64,000 nucleotides of DNA, taken from contig NZ_CP033897.1 in assembly GCF_003813985.1 (NCBI RefSeq), positions 186,001 through 250,000 on the forward strand, in the 5' to 3' direction. The notes below the pieces were generated by a model. That model was not told the DNA's origin and did no database searches. It saw only the letters and a list, made by a program, of their open reading frames with translations. Each line of letters starts with the position of its first letter. Positions within the stretch are counted from its first letter, which is position 1. Shown piece by piece: positions 46,168 to 55,440 of this stretch. The position numbers were made by a program, and so were the translations under genes. The DNA is from Corynebacterium gerontici. GTDB lineage: Bacteria > Actinomycetota > Actinomycetes > Mycobacteriales > Mycobacteriaceae.

Positions 46168-46412
46168 GACCTTGCTCTTTCTGCTGCTTATCAGCCCTCA
46201 GTGGCCGTAAGTGAGTGTTTACCCTCCGGATAATAGGGCACTGCGACCGGTTTACAAAGCTGAAGTTGGTGTTAAGTGTCTGGGTGTGTGCGAATAGCCT
46301 TCAAGAAAACATTGAGAGCTATATCGCAATAGACCCTGTTGTGTTCGCTAAAAAACACTAATCTTGACGCTATACCAATCCCTCTCAAGACAACACCCCT
46401 GGAGGAAGCCAG

Positions 46413-48635
46413 ATGACGCACACCCTCACCCGGCCACCCAACCACGTAGAACCCGAAGCGCTCGAACGCGACCACAGCACCTGGACCTGGAAAAAGATCC
46501 TGCTCTGGGTAGCAATCGCGCTACTCGGTGGCGTGTCATGGGTGATGATCGCAATCGTTCGTGGAGAAACCGTCAACGGCATCTGGTTCGTCTTCGCCGC
46601 GGTTTGTAGCTATTTCATCGCCTATCGCTTTTACGCCAAGTACATTGAAGACAAGCTGGTGCGCCCAGACGATTCCCGAGCCACCCCCGCGGAGTACAAG
46701 GAAGACGGCAAAGACTATATGCCGACTGACCGCCGAGTGCTCTACGGACACCACTTCGCCGCCATCGCAGGCGCAGGCCCGCTGGTTGGCCCCGTGCTCG
46801 CAGCGCAGATGGGCTTTTTGCCCGGCACTATCTGGATCATCGTCGGCGTGATTTTTGCTGGTGCGGTGCAGGATTACCTTGTACTGCATTTCTCCATGCG
46901 ACGCGGCGGCCGCTCCCTGGGCCAGATGGCTAAGGATGAACTGGGCACCGTCGGCGGATATGCAGCCATCATCGCCACGCTTGCCATCATGATCATCATT
47001 ACGGCCATCTTGGCGCTCGTGGTGGTCAATGCATTGGGCGAATCACCTTGGGGTGTGTTCTCGGTGGGCATGACCATCCCAATTGCGCTGTTTATGGGTA
47101 TTTACTTGCGCTATCTGCGCCCAGGCGCGGTTATGGAAGTGTCCGTCATCGGCTTTGTGCTGCTGATCGCAGCGATTATTGGCGGTGGCTACGTCGGTGG
47201 CTCCGCGTGGGGCATTGAACATCTGACCTTGGAGCGCACCACCTTGGCATGGGCTGTGATTATCTATGGCTTTGTCGCAGCCATCTTGCCTGTGTGGCTG
47301 TTGTTGGCACCGCGCGATTACCTCTCTACCTTTATGAAGATCGGCACCATCTTGCTGCTGGCCATCGGCATCGTGGTGGTTCGCCCAGAGATCACCGTGC
47401 CTGCGTTGTCTGAGTTCGCCTCCCGCGACGATGGGCCGGTATTCACCGGCTCGCTGTTCCCCTTCCTCTTTGTCACCATCGCCTGCGGTGCGCTTTCAGG
47501 ATTCCACGCCTTGATTGCCTCCGGTACGACGCCCAAGTTGGTGGAAAAGGAACGCCAGACCCGCTTTATTGGTTACGGCGGCATGCTCATGGAGTCATTC
47601 GTGGCCATCATGGCCTTCGTGGCAGCGCTGACGGTGGATCGTGGCATCTACTTCGCTATGAACGCAGGCCCCGGTGCCACCCTTGGCACTGTTGAGGGCG
47701 CAGCGGCCTTTGTGAACTCCCTGGGGCTGACGGGCGTCAATCTTGACCCGGAGCAGCTCACGAACACCGCGCAGGCGGTAGGAGAGCACACCATCGTCTC
47801 TCGTACTGGCGGTGCTCCCACCCTTGCTGTTGGCATGGCGGGCATCATGCACCGAATGTTGCCGGGCTTGGATCTGATGAGCTTCTGGTATCACTTCGCC
47901 ATCATGTTTGAAGCGCTCTTCATCTTGACCGCCGTGGATGCGGGTACTCGCGTAGCGCGCTTCATGCTCCAAGACACCTTGGGCAACTTCATCCCCAAAT
48001 TCCAGGACACATCTTGGCGCTTTGGTGTGTGGCTGACCACCGCGATCATGGTGGCTGGCTGGGGCGGCATCTTGGTGCTTGGCGTCACGGATCCGCTGGG
48101 TGGCATTAACACCTTCTTCCCGCTCTTCGGCATCGCGAATCAGCTCCTGGCCGCCATTGCCCTTGCGGTCTGCCTGAGCATCGCCGCGCACAAGGGGCGC
48201 GTGAAGTATCTCTGGATCATCATTCTTCCTTTGCTTTTCGACGTCATCGTCACCGTCGTAGGCTCCTACCACAAGATCTTCTCCTCCAACCCGAAGATCG
48301 GTTATTGGGCCAACCACTTCAAGGCCAAGGAGGCGCTGGCCTCCGGTGCACAGAAGTACGGCACTGCCACCACGCCCGACGCCATCGAAGCCGTCATTCG
48401 CAATACTTTCGTGCAGGGCTCGCTATCGATCCTCTTTGTGGTGCTGACCTTGATTGTGGTTGGCATCTCCGCCTTGCGCACCATCCAGGCGATTCGCACG
48501 AAGAAGATCGTGGATCACGATGACCCTTATGTGGAGTCCCAGATCTACGCACCTGCAGACCTTGTGCCCACCCACTCCGAGCGCGAGCTTGAAAAGCAGT
48601 GGAAGCAGTACAAAGAGGCAAAGGCGAGGTCATGA
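46413..48635 (+). CDS. cstA: Carbon starvation protein CstA
   Basis: A 740-residue protein with about sixteen to eighteen helices matching CstA: AIAGAGPLVGPVLAAQMGFLPG near the N-terminus, YGGMLMESFVAIMAF, FALAFEALF-like and GGINTFFPLFGIANQLLAAIAL blocks. CstA proteins take up peptides or pyruvate under carbon limitation. ATG at 46413 with GGAGG at 46401-46405. The 245-nt upstream region has no gene; it must carry the promoter, but no operator could be assigned. Stop codon overlaps the start of ybdD. Confidence 0.93.
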   Translation: MTHTLTRPPNHVEPEALERDHSTWTWKKILLWVAIALLGGVSWVMIAIVRGETVNGIWFVFAAVCSYFIAYRFYAKYIEDKLVRPDDSRATPAEYKEDGKDYMPTDRRVLYGHHFAAIAGAGPLVGPVLAAQMGFLPGTIWIIVGVIFAGAVQDYLVLHFSMRRGGRSLGQMAKDELGTVGGYAAIIATLAIMIIITAILALVVVNALGESPWGVFSVGMTIPIALFMGIYLRYLRPGAVMEVSVIGFVLLIAAIIGGGYVGGSAWGIEHLTLERTTLAWAVIIYGFVAAILPVWLLLAPRDYLSTFMKIGTILLLAIGIVVVRPEITVPALSEFASRDDGPVFTGSLFPFLFVTIACGALSGFHALIASGTTPKLVEKERQTRFIGYGGMLMESFVAIMAFVAALTVDRGIYFAMNAGPGATLGTVEGAAAFVNSLGLTGVNLDPEQLTNTAQAVGEHTIVSRTGGAPTLAVGMAGIMHRMLPGLDLMSFWYHFAIMFEALFILTAVDAGTRVARFMLQDTLGNFIPKFQDTSWRFGVWLTTAIMVAGWGGILVLGVTDPLGGINTFFPLFGIANQLLAAIALAVCLSIAAHKGRVKYLWIIILPLLFDVIVTVVGSYHKIFSSNPKIGYWANHFKAKEALASGAQKYGTATTPDAIEAVIRNTFVQGSLSILFVVLTLIVVGISALRTIQAIRTKKIVDHDDPYVESQIYAPADLVPTHSERELEKQWKQYKEAKARS

Positions 48636-48793
48636 TCAAATTCCTCAAAGGCGTGATGGGTGCAGATAAATATGAGCGCTATGTGGAATTCCACGAGCGC
48701 TCCGGTTGCACCCATGCGCCAATGAGCCGCAAAGAGTTTTGGCGCGAGCACTACAAGGAACAAGACCGCAACCCAGGGGCGAGGTGTTGTTAG
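48632..48793 (+). CDS. ybdD: YbdD/YjiX-family small protein
   Basis: A 53-residue polar protein, MIKFLKGVMGADKYERYVEF at the start, with a HER-x-GCTHAPMSRKEFW stretch characteristic of the YbdD/DUF466 family that accompanies CstA in many bacteria; it is thought to be needed for CstA-type transporters. ATG at 48632 overlaps the cstA TGA (ATGA). Confidence 0.88.
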   Translation: MIKFLKGVMGADKYERYVEFHERSGCTHAPMSRKEFWREHYKEQDRNPGARCC

Positions 48794-48832
48794 GGGTAAT
48801 CTAATTGCGAAAAACCACACAAGGAGCATGAC

Positions 48833-50407
48833 ATGGTCGAAGCCCACCCGGTGCTAACAATTTTGCCACCGATCATCGCCATTACCTTGGCGATCATTAC
48901 CCGCAAGGTGCTGTTAAGCCTTGGCCTCGGCATCATTGCCGCCGGCATCCTGCTGGCCAACTTTGCCCCGGGGGCTTCGATTGCCAATGTATGGAATGCC
49001 TTTGCCGCCAACTTCTATAGCGAAGGCGAAATCAATACAGGCTCCATTTACATCATGGTGTTCCTCTTGCTCCTTGGCGTGATCACCGCCCTGATCTTGA
49101 TGAGTGGCGGTTCCGCAGCCTTTTCGGATTGGGCTGCCTCAAAGATCAAAAGCCGCAGGGGAGCCCAGGGCCTTGCAGTGCTGTTGGGCATCGCCATCTT
49201 CATTGATGATTACTTCAATGCACTTGCCGTGGGTCAAATTGCCAAGCCTGTGACCGATAAATACAAGGTGGCCCGCGCCAAGCTTGCTTACGTGATCGAC
49301 TCCACCTCTGCTCCGGTGGCGGTGCTGGCACCCTTTTCCTCTTGGGGCGCATCCATCATCGGCCTGCTCGCCCCAGTGGTAGCGGCCTCGGCCTACACCG
49401 GAAGCCCCATGCAGGCCTTCCTCAGCGCCGCTGCCGCGAATTACTACGCCATCGGTGCTGTGATCTTCGTGCTGCTGGTGGTGTTCTTCCAAATCGATAT
49501 CGGCTCCATGCGCCGCGAGGAATACCGCGCCATTGCCAAGGGCGAAACCTTCTCTGCAGAAGACGAGATCCCCGGCGAGCTCTCCGAGGATCTGCCGGTG
49601 CATGATCCAGGCAAGATCCGCGCCCTGGTCATTCCCTTCATCGTCCTCGTCGTAGGCGTGGTTGGCACCATGATGATCACCGGTGGCCTTGAAGGCGGCT
49701 CCTGGTCTTTGCTGGACATGTTTGCCAACACCAAGGTCAATGAGTCGCTGATCATCGGCGGCACCTTGGGCACCATCGCGGCACTGGCCTGCTACATCGC
49801 CGTAACCCGCCAGAACCCCGATTTCCACGCAGGTGTGCTCGGACGCGGCGTTGCAGGTGGCGCAAAGTCCATGATGCCCGCCATTGCCATCTTGTTGCTG
49901 GCATGGACCTTGGGCAGCCTCATCGGAGAGCTCGGCACCGGCAACTACCTGGCCTCCCTGGTAGAAGGGGCAAATGTTTCGGTGAACTGGCTGATTCCTC
50001 TGATGTTCCTCATCGCAGGCTTCATGGCCTTTTCCACGGGCACATCCTGGGGCTCCTTCGGCCTGCTCATTCCCATCGCAGGTGAGATCATGGTCTCGCT
50101 GAATGAGCCAGACTTCCTCGTGCCCGCCATCGGTGCCGTGCTCGCAGGCGCGGTGCTGGGCGATCACTGCTCACCGATTTCCGATACCACCATCTTGTCG
50201 TCCACCGGTGCTGGCTGCTCGCACATCGTTCACGTGGCAACCCAGTTGCCCTACGCCCTCATCGGTGGCACCGCGGCGCTGCTTGGTTATGTCACGCTGG
50301 CGATCACTTCCTCTGCTGGCATTGGGCTCATCGTCACCCTGCTGAGCCTGCTGGCCTTCGCGCTGATTGCCAATAAGATGACCACCACGCTGGAGCATTC
50401 CGCTTGA
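48833..50407 (+). CDS. NhaC-family Na+/H+ antiporter-like transporter
   Basis: A 524-residue polytopic protein of the NhaC superfamily: IFIDDYFNALAVGQIAKPVTD, DSTSAPVAVLAPFSSWGA, FMAFSTGTSWGSFGLLIP and GDHCSPISDTTILSSTGAGC are the signature blocks. Members exchange Na+ for protons or amino-acid derivatives; the substrate is not fixed. ATG at 48833 with AAGGAG upstream. Its stop overlaps the start of the next gene. Confidence 0.88.
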   Translation: MVEAHPVLTILPPIIAITLAIITRKVLLSLGLGIIAAGILLANFAPGASIANVWNAFAANFYSEGEINTGSIYIMVFLLLLGVITALILMSGGSAAFSDWAASKIKSRRGAQGLAVLLGIAIFIDDYFNALAVGQIAKPVTDKYKVARAKLAYVIDSTSAPVAVLAPFSSWGASIIGLLAPVVAASAYTGSPMQAFLSAAAANYYAIGAVIFVLLVVFFQIDIGSMRREEYRAIAKGETFSAEDEIPGELSEDLPVHDPGKIRALVIPFIVLVVGVVGTMMITGGLEGGSWSLLDMFANTKVNESLIIGGTLGTIAALACYIAVTRQNPDFHAGVLGRGVAGGAKSMMPAIAILLLAWTLGSLIGELGTGNYLASLVEGANVSVNWLIPLMFLIAGFMAFSTGTSWGSFGLLIPIAGEIMVSLNEPDFLVPAIGAVLAGAVLGDHCSPISDTTILSSTGAGCSHIVHVATQLPYALIGGTAALLGYVTLAITSSAGIGLIVTLLSLLAFALIANKMTTTLEHSA

Positions 50408-51009
50408 GTGCTCGTGCGTGGCTGATCGCGGCGGCCATAGCCTATAACTCCTGGATCCTAGGCCCGCTGCTCAACCCAGCCCTCGATGCGCCTTTGGTAA
50501 GCGAACTCGCCGCCACCGGCCAACCTTGGGCATGGGTGTTCCGGGCGGGCGATCTGCTCGCGGTGTTGTTGCTGCTTCCCACCGTGCGCAAGGGCCATGT
50601 ATTTTGGTGGCTCTTTTTGCTCTCCACCGCGGTTGAAGCAACATTCCCGCTCCACTGCGTTTCCCAATTCACCTCTGATGAACTGCTCAGAAGCGCTGCG
50701 TGCATGACGCCGAGCGCCTGGGCTCATGAGGTGAGTTCTACGTTCGCAGGCATCGGATCGATCGCCACCGTGATCTTCGCGTGGCGCGCCGGGCACAAAG
50801 GCGCGCTCTTGGGCGCTCTCCACGTTATTGCGGTGCTGGTGCTCACTGCGGCGATTGTGCTTCAGCTTCCCGGCACCTTTGTGTTACAGCGCGTATCCAT
50901 CATGGCGCTGAGCCTGTGGTGGATCTTCGCGTATGAGCGCAGCGATGGCTTCGGGCCGATCAAGCATCAAGCGGTGCGATCCCTGCATAGGCACAAAGAG
51001 CGCCGATAA
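50404..51009 (+). CDS. DUF998 membrane protein
   Basis: A 201-residue protein with about six helices and a basic C-terminal tail. The N-terminal layout (SELAATGQPWAWVFRAGDLLAVLLLL) resembles DUF998. Function unknown. TTG at 50404 overlaps the stop of the antiporter gene, so translation is probably coupled. Its last 126 nt lie opposite the end of the convergent hydrolase gene. Confidence 0.75.
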   Translation: MSARAWLIAAAIAYNSWILGPLLNPALDAPLVSELAATGQPWAWVFRAGDLLAVLLLLPTVRKGHVFWWLFLLSTAVEATFPLHCVSQFTSDELLRSAACMTPSAWAHEVSSTFAGIGSIATVIFAWRAGHKGALLGALHVIAVLVLTAAIVLQLPGTFVLQRVSIMALSLWWIFAYERSDGFGPIKHQAVRSLHRHKERR

Positions 51010-51525
51010 TTGCTGGGCTTGGCGGCGAAGTTTCCGCACCCAGCGCCCCGGCCTGCAAGCGTATGCGGCAATGACTACGGTTCGGGTGCGTAATGGGTGG
51101 CTGCGCTGTATCTCGCGTAACTCATTGGCCCAAAAGGAATAGGATCGCCACTCCTGCACGATTGCGCGCAAGGTGGCATGGGGGATGAGTTTTTCAATAG
51201 GTACGTGCAAACACGCTTTTCGACGCTCCTCGTAGCTCCCATCCACCAAGATCAATCGAGTAAAGCGTTCGGGGTGCAGGCGGCAGGCGGCTTCGCCGAT
51301 AAATGAAGCCATCGAGTGCGCCACAAGCTTTGCGCGTTCGATGCCGTGCGCATCCATCTGTTGCAGTAGCGATAGAACCTGATCTTCTAGATGAAATGCT
51401 TGCCCGGAGCCAAGGCGATCAAAGGCATAGGAGTGCGGCAAAAAGCTTCGAAGCTCGTCCCATGCGCTTGCAGGGATGGCCAGCCCGGGGAGTAAGACTA
51501 CGGGGATCTTATGGTGATGATGCAT
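50884..51525 (-). CDS. Alpha/beta hydrolase
   Basis: A 213-residue hydrolase: VVLLPGLAIPASAWDELRSFLP is the oxyanion loop region, LVAHSMASFIGEAACRLHPER the nucleophile elbow (Ser in H-S-M-A-S, a less common variant of G-x-S-x-G), LILVDGS a strand end, and GSHRLMLDRPEAIAALI holds the catalytic His. The substrate is unknown. The catalytic His region is encoded within the 126 nt shared with the opposing DUF998 gene, which supports both readings being real. Confidence 0.8.
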   Translation of the reverse strand: MHHHHKIPVVLLPGLAIPASAWDELRSFLPHSYAFDRLGSGQAFHLEDQVLSLLQQMDAHGIERAKLVAHSMASFIGEAACRLHPERFTRLILVDGSYEERRKACLHVPIEKLIPHATLRAIVQEWRSYSFWANELREIQRSHPLRTRTVVIAAYACRPGRWVRKLRRQAQQLSALFVPMQGSHRLMLDRPEAIAALIREDPPQAQRHDGYAL

Positions 51526-51576
51526 TGCTTCTCGGGCCTACCCCAGGTGAGTGCGTGTTGTTTCACGCGAGTGAAG

Positions 51577-51650
51577 TGGAGCCGGCGACGAGAATCGAAC
51601 TCGCGCTCTCAGCTTGGGAAGCTGATGTTCTGCCATTAAACTACGCCGGC
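51577..51650 (-). tRNA. tRNA-Gly (CCC anticodon)
   Basis: On the minus strand the acceptor GCCGGCG pairs with CGCCGGC, the anticodon stem TCAGC/GCTGA frames the loop TTCCCAA giving anticodon CCC, and the T arm CGAG-TTCGATT-CTCG is intact. Discriminator T and an encoded CCA end the gene at 51577. It reads GGG codons. Confidence 0.95.
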
Positions 51651-51698
51651 GCTGGGTTCACTTTAGCACTTCGAGGTGAGACTCTGATAACCCTGCAC

Positions 51699-51704
51699 TA
51701 CACT
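51699..51704 (+). promoter_or_regulatory. -10 box of dcd (leaderless start)
   Basis: TACACT is followed by 7 nt and the GTG at 51712; no ribosome site is present, so dcd is probably transcribed from its start codon. Confidence 0.55.
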
Positions 51705-51711
51705 GCAAATC

Positions 51712-52275
51712 GTGCTGTATTCCGACCACGACATCAAAGAGGCCATCGATGCCGGTGACCTCAAAATTGAGCCCTTTGCCCCCGAGCTGATCCAGCCTTC
51801 TTCGGTGGATGTGCGCATGGACCGCTTCTTCCGCGTGTTCAATAATTCGCGTTATACCCACATCGATCCGAAGCAGCAGCAAGATGAGCTGACCAGTTTG
51901 GTTGAGGTGGCCGAAGATGAACCCTTCGTGCTGCACCCTGGTGAGTTTGTGCTTGGTTCCACGCTGGAGAAGTTCACCTTGCCTGCTCATATGGCAGGCA
52001 GGCTTGAGGGGAAGTCTTCTTTGGGGCGTCTTGGTTTGCTTACGCACTCAACTGCGGGATTCATCGACCCCGGCTTCTCCGGCTACATCACTTTGGAGCT
52101 TTCCAATGTGGCAAATCTGCCTATCACTTTGTGGCCGGGCATGAAGGTTGGACAGCTCGCGCTGTTTAAGATGACGAGCCCGGCCGAGGTTCCTTATGGT
52201 TCTGGGGCTTTGGGCTCGAAGTATCAGGGGCAACGAGGCCCGACACCGAGCAAGGCTTACTTGAACTTTAGGTAA
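51712..52275 (+). CDS. dcd: dCTP deaminase (Dcd, probably bifunctional Dcd-Dut)
   Basis: A 187-residue trimeric dUTPase-fold enzyme. [13 protein letters not shown] and [21 protein letters not shown] (catalytic Glu) are the family motifs, and the C-terminal [15 protein letters not shown] closes over the nucleotide. It makes dUTP, and in actinobacteria of this type also dUMP, from dCTP. GTG at 51712 begins the usual MLYSDHDI N-terminus. ugd follows after 4 nt. Confidence 0.95.
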   Translation: MLYSDHDIKEAIDAGDLKIEPFAPELIQPSSVDVRMDRFFRVFNNSRYTHIDPKQQQDELTSLVEVAEDEPFVLHPGEFVLGSTLEKFTLPAHMAGRLEGKSSLGRLGLLTHSTAGFIDPGFSGYITLELSNVANLPITLWPGMKVGQLALFKMTSPAEVPYGSGALGSKYQGQRGPTPSKAYLNFR

Positions 52276-52279
52276 AAAT

Positions 52280-53506
52280 ATGCGAATCAGCGTCATTGGA
52301 TGCGGTTACCTTGGAGCTACACATGCGGCCTGTTTGGCGGCGTTGGGCCATGAGGTGGTCGGCATCGATGTCGAAGAAGCAAAAATTCAGACTCTTCGAT
52401 CCGGAAAAGCGCCCTTTTATGAACCCGGCTTGAACGAGTTGTTACAGAAAAACAACGAGAGGCTGCGTTGGAGCACTGAGCTTGCCGACGCAGCCTCTTG
52501 CTCTATCCACTTCCTCGCTGTAGGAACCCCCCAAGGCCAACAAGGCCTCGACCTGAGCGCCCTCGAATCAGTGGTGCGTGGGCTTGCAGGGGTACTGCAG
52601 GGTGAGGATCACTTGATCGTTGGCAAATCCACCGTGCCGCCCGGCACCGCGGCGCACTTGGAATCGCTATGCGATATTGAAGTGGCTTGGAATCCTGAGT
52701 TTTTAAGGGAAACCCGCGGCGTGGAAGATACGCTGCGACCAAGCCGCATCGTCATCGGTGCCCGCACTGCCCGAGCAGATCAGCTCCTGCGTGAACTGTG
52801 GGCCGTGCCCATTGGGCGTGGCTGCCCTGTAGTTTCGTGTGATCGCGAAACAGCAGAGATGGTTAAGCTGGCCTCCAACGCTTTCCTGGCCACCAAGCTG
52901 AGCTTTATTAATGCCATCGGAAACGTGTGTGTAGAAGTAGGCGCGGATACCTCCACTTTGGCCAAGGCCATGGGCTTGGATCCTCGTATTGGCCAGAAGT
53001 TTATGCACGCCGGCTTGGGCTTTGGTGGGGGATGCTTGCCAAAGGATATTCGTGGCCTTGGACATATTGCCGAAGAAGTGGGCGCCACCTCTGCTGTGGG
53101 GTTGCTACGCCATGTAGATGCAGTCAATGCTCGCCAGCGCCAGCGCGCCATCGAAGGTTTAGGCGATGTGCGCGGCAAGCGTGTGGCAGTGCTTGGCACC
53201 GCGTTTAAGGCGGGCACCGACGATACTCGCGATTCGCCAGCAATTGATGTGGCTTCGCAGATCAAAGCAGCCGGTGGCACACCATGTAGTTATGATCCGA
53301 TGGCACCGTGTGACGTCGACAAGCTCGAAGCAGCCCTACGCGGTGCGCATGGTGTGGTCATAGCAACTGAGTGGCGAGAATTTGCCATGATTGATCCGGC
53401 GTGGGCCAGGGGGCTTGTGGTGGAACCACTGGTGGTGGATGCTCGCGGAGTGCTGGATAAAGGCGCCTGGCAAGCCGCCGGGTGGAAGGTGGTCAGACTC
53501 GCCTGA
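52280..53506 (+). CDS. ugd: UDP-glucose 6-dehydrogenase
   Basis: A 408-residue enzyme: N-terminal NAD fold VIGCGYLGATHAACLA, SKSTVPPG-like VGKSTVPPGTA, WNPEFLRE, and the active-site Cys252 in GFGGGCLPKDI, then a C-terminal UDP-binding domain with GTAFKAGTDDTRDSPA. It oxidises UDP-glucose to UDP-glucuronate, which corynebacteria use for glucuronosyl glycolipids and related polymers. ATG at 52280; AGG lies 7 nt upstream within the dcd end. Confidence 0.93.
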   Translation: MRISVIGCGYLGATHAACLAALGHEVVGIDVEEAKIQTLRSGKAPFYEPGLNELLQKNNERLRWSTELADAASCSIHFLAVGTPQGQQGLDLSALESVVRGLAGVLQGEDHLIVGKSTVPPGTAAHLESLCDIEVAWNPEFLRETRGVEDTLRPSRIVIGARTARADQLLRELWAVPIGRGCPVVSCDRETAEMVKLASNAFLATKLSFINAIGNVCVEVGADTSTLAKAMGLDPRIGQKFMHAGLGFGGGCLPKDIRGLGHIAEEVGATSAVGLLRHVDAVNARQRQRAIEGLGDVRGKRVAVLGTAFKAGTDDTRDSPAIDVASQIKAAGGTPCSYDPMAPCDVDKLEAALRGAHGVVIATEWREFAMIDPAWARGLVVEPLVVDARGVLDKGAWQAAGWKVVRLA

Positions 53507-53606
53507 GTGAAATAACCAACGCGAGATTTGGGCTTTGCTGCATCTTTGCGCTTAGATTTCAGCAGACAGGGCACACCCTCAGCCCTGGGCAAAGGAGCAA
53601 GCAACA

Positions 53607-55214
53607 GTGTCTAAAGCACGTGAAACCTTCGCCGGACGTTCCATGTTCATCTTCGCCGCCATCGGCTCGGCGATTGGACTCGGCAACATCTGGCGATTCC
53701 CCTATATCTCATACGATAACGGCGGCGGCGCCTTCCTCTTTCCCTACGTCATCGCCCTGCTGACTGCTGGTGTGCCGGTGCTCATCCTCGACTACGTACT
53801 TGGGCACCGTTTTCGCGGCTCGGCGCCACTTGTCTGGCGTCGATTTTCCAAGCGCACAGAAGCAGTGGGTTGGGTGCAGGTAGGCATTACCTTCATCATC
53901 GCCGTGTACTACTGCGTGATCCTCGCGTGGGCTGCCATGTACACCTGGTACTCCTTCAAGCTGAGCTGGGGTGAAGATCCCAACGCCTTCTTCTTCGAGC
54001 AGTACCTCCACGCCGATACCACCTCCCTGAACTCCACTGAGGTGATCTGGCCAATCTTCATCGTGCTTGGCGTTGTATGGCTTGCACTCACCGCCGTGAT
54101 GGCGATGGGCGTGCGCAAAGGCATGGGTTTGCTTTCTCAAATCTCCGTGCCGGTGCTGATTCTGCTCTTCTTAATTCTTGTGGTGCGTGCCTTGTTCCTC
54201 CCCGGTGCCTCCGTGGGCCTAGAGGCATTTTTCACCCCCGATTGGTCGGCGCTGTTTAACCCGCAGGTATGGATGGCCGCCTATGGCCAGATCTTCTACT
54301 CGCTGGCCATCGCCTTCGGCATCATGATGACGCAGGCCTCCTACCTCAAGCGCCGCTCAGATATCTCCGGCCTTGGCGCAGTCGTTGGGCTTTCCAATTC
54401 TGCCTTCGAGGTGCTCGCCGGCATCGGCGTGTTCGCCACCTTGGGCTTTATGGCCGCAAGCCAGGGAAGCGCGGTAGATGAGGTTGTCAGCTCCGGCATT
54501 GGCCTGGCCTTTGTGGCCTTCCCAACCATCATCAACGCGATGCCAGGTGGCCCCTTCTTCGGCGTGCTGTTCTTCGGCTCACTCTTCCTCGCTGGTTTCA
54601 CCTCACTGGTCACCATCGTGGAAGTAGTCGTTGCTGGCATCCAAGAAAAGCTCCACCTGGGTCGCCGCCGCGCATCGGTGCTCGTGTGCATTGCCTGCGC
54701 CATTCCGTCCATGGTGTTCTTCCCCGTCACCACCGGCCTTGCCACCTTGGACATTGTGGATAAGTTCGTCAACGTGGTGGGCATCGTCTTCATCGCGCTG
54801 GTGTCCATTGTGCTGATCGGCTGGATACTCAAGCGCCTGCCTGAGCTGCGCGCCCACGTCAATGCCGTTAGCTCCATCCGCCTTGGTCGCTGGTGGGATC
54901 TCTCGCTGATGGTGATTACTCCCATCGTGCTGGGTACCACCTTCGTGCTGGAGGTAGCCACGTTGCTCAGCGAAGGCTATGAGGGCTATCCAAGTGGCAA
55001 GGTCCTGATCTTTGGCTGGGGCTTGGCTATCTTCCTCTACGGCGGGGCACTGATTATGTCGAAGATTCCGTGGCCAAAGGGCACCATCGTCGATGGTCCG
55101 CCGCAGGGAGACTTCGGTGTTCCTCTAACGGGTAAGGGCGCGCCTTTTGGCCAGCATCTGGATAACCCCTATGAGTCTTTGAATGAGCGTCGAGCACGAT
55201 TGGAGCGCAAGTAA
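53607..55214 (+). CDS. metP: Na+-dependent transporter MetP (NSS/SNF family)
   Basis: A 535-residue protein of twelve helices in the LeuT-type neurotransmitter:sodium symporter family; IGSAIGLGNIWRFPYI in helix 1 carries the sodium-site residues and the unwound region. In C. glutamicum the MetPS pair takes up methionine and alanine, and the small MetS gene follows here, so that is the likely role. GTG at 53607 with AAGGAG upstream at 53592-53597. Confidence 0.88.
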   Translation: MSKARETFAGRSMFIFAAIGSAIGLGNIWRFPYISYDNGGGAFLFPYVIALLTAGVPVLILDYVLGHRFRGSAPLVWRRFSKRTEAVGWVQVGITFIIAVYYCVILAWAAMYTWYSFKLSWGEDPNAFFFEQYLHADTTSLNSTEVIWPIFIVLGVVWLALTAVMAMGVRKGMGLLSQISVPVLILLFLILVVRALFLPGASVGLEAFFTPDWSALFNPQVWMAAYGQIFYSLAIAFGIMMTQASYLKRRSDISGLGAVVGLSNSAFEVLAGIGVFATLGFMAASQGSAVDEVVSSGIGLAFVAFPTIINAMPGGPFFGVLFFGSLFLAGFTSLVTIVEVVVAGIQEKLHLGRRRASVLVCIACAIPSMVFFPVTTGLATLDIVDKFVNVVGIVFIALVSIVLIGWILKRLPELRAHVNAVSSIRLGRWWDLSLMVITPIVLGTTFVLEVATLLSEGYEGYPSGKVLIFGWGLAIFLYGGALIMSKIPWPKGTIVDGPPQGDFGVPLTGKGAPFGQHLDNPYESLNERRARLERK

Positions 55215-55373
55215 ATGTCGACAACAACAATCGTGGTGATGGTGCTCTACCTCGCAGTGGTGTGGGGTTTGCTGCTGGTTGCTGCAATCCACTTGGCTCG
55301 CACTGATGACGAGGCGATTGGAACACTAGGCGCCGCTGATCTTGATGATCTCCCCCAATACACACGCACATAA
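55215..55373 (+). CDS. metS: MetS, small subunit of the methionine/alanine transporter
   Basis: A 52-residue protein: one helix (about 6-27, IVVMVLYLAVVWGLLLVAA) and an acidic tail (ARTDDEAIGT, LDDLPQYT). ATG at 55215 directly follows the metP stop codon. Small size, one helix and position match MetS, which is required for MetP activity in C. glutamicum. The gene is followed by a terminator. Confidence 0.85.
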   Translation: MSTTTIVVMVLYLAVVWGLLLVAAIHLARTDDEAIGTLGAADLDDLPQYTRT

Positions 55374-55382
55374 CGCCACAAC

Positions 55383-55412
55383 AGCCCGGGCACTATGCTC
55401 GGGCTTTAGCTT
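55383..55412 (+). terminator. Terminator after metPS
   Basis: AGCCCGGGC at 55383-55391 pairs with GCTCGGGCT at 55397-55405 (one G-T pair), followed by TTAGCTTTT. It lies 10 nt after the metS stop and before the convergent YibE/F gene. Confidence 0.85.
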
Positions 55413-55440
55413 TTCGACGATCCCCTGTACCCGCTGAGTT

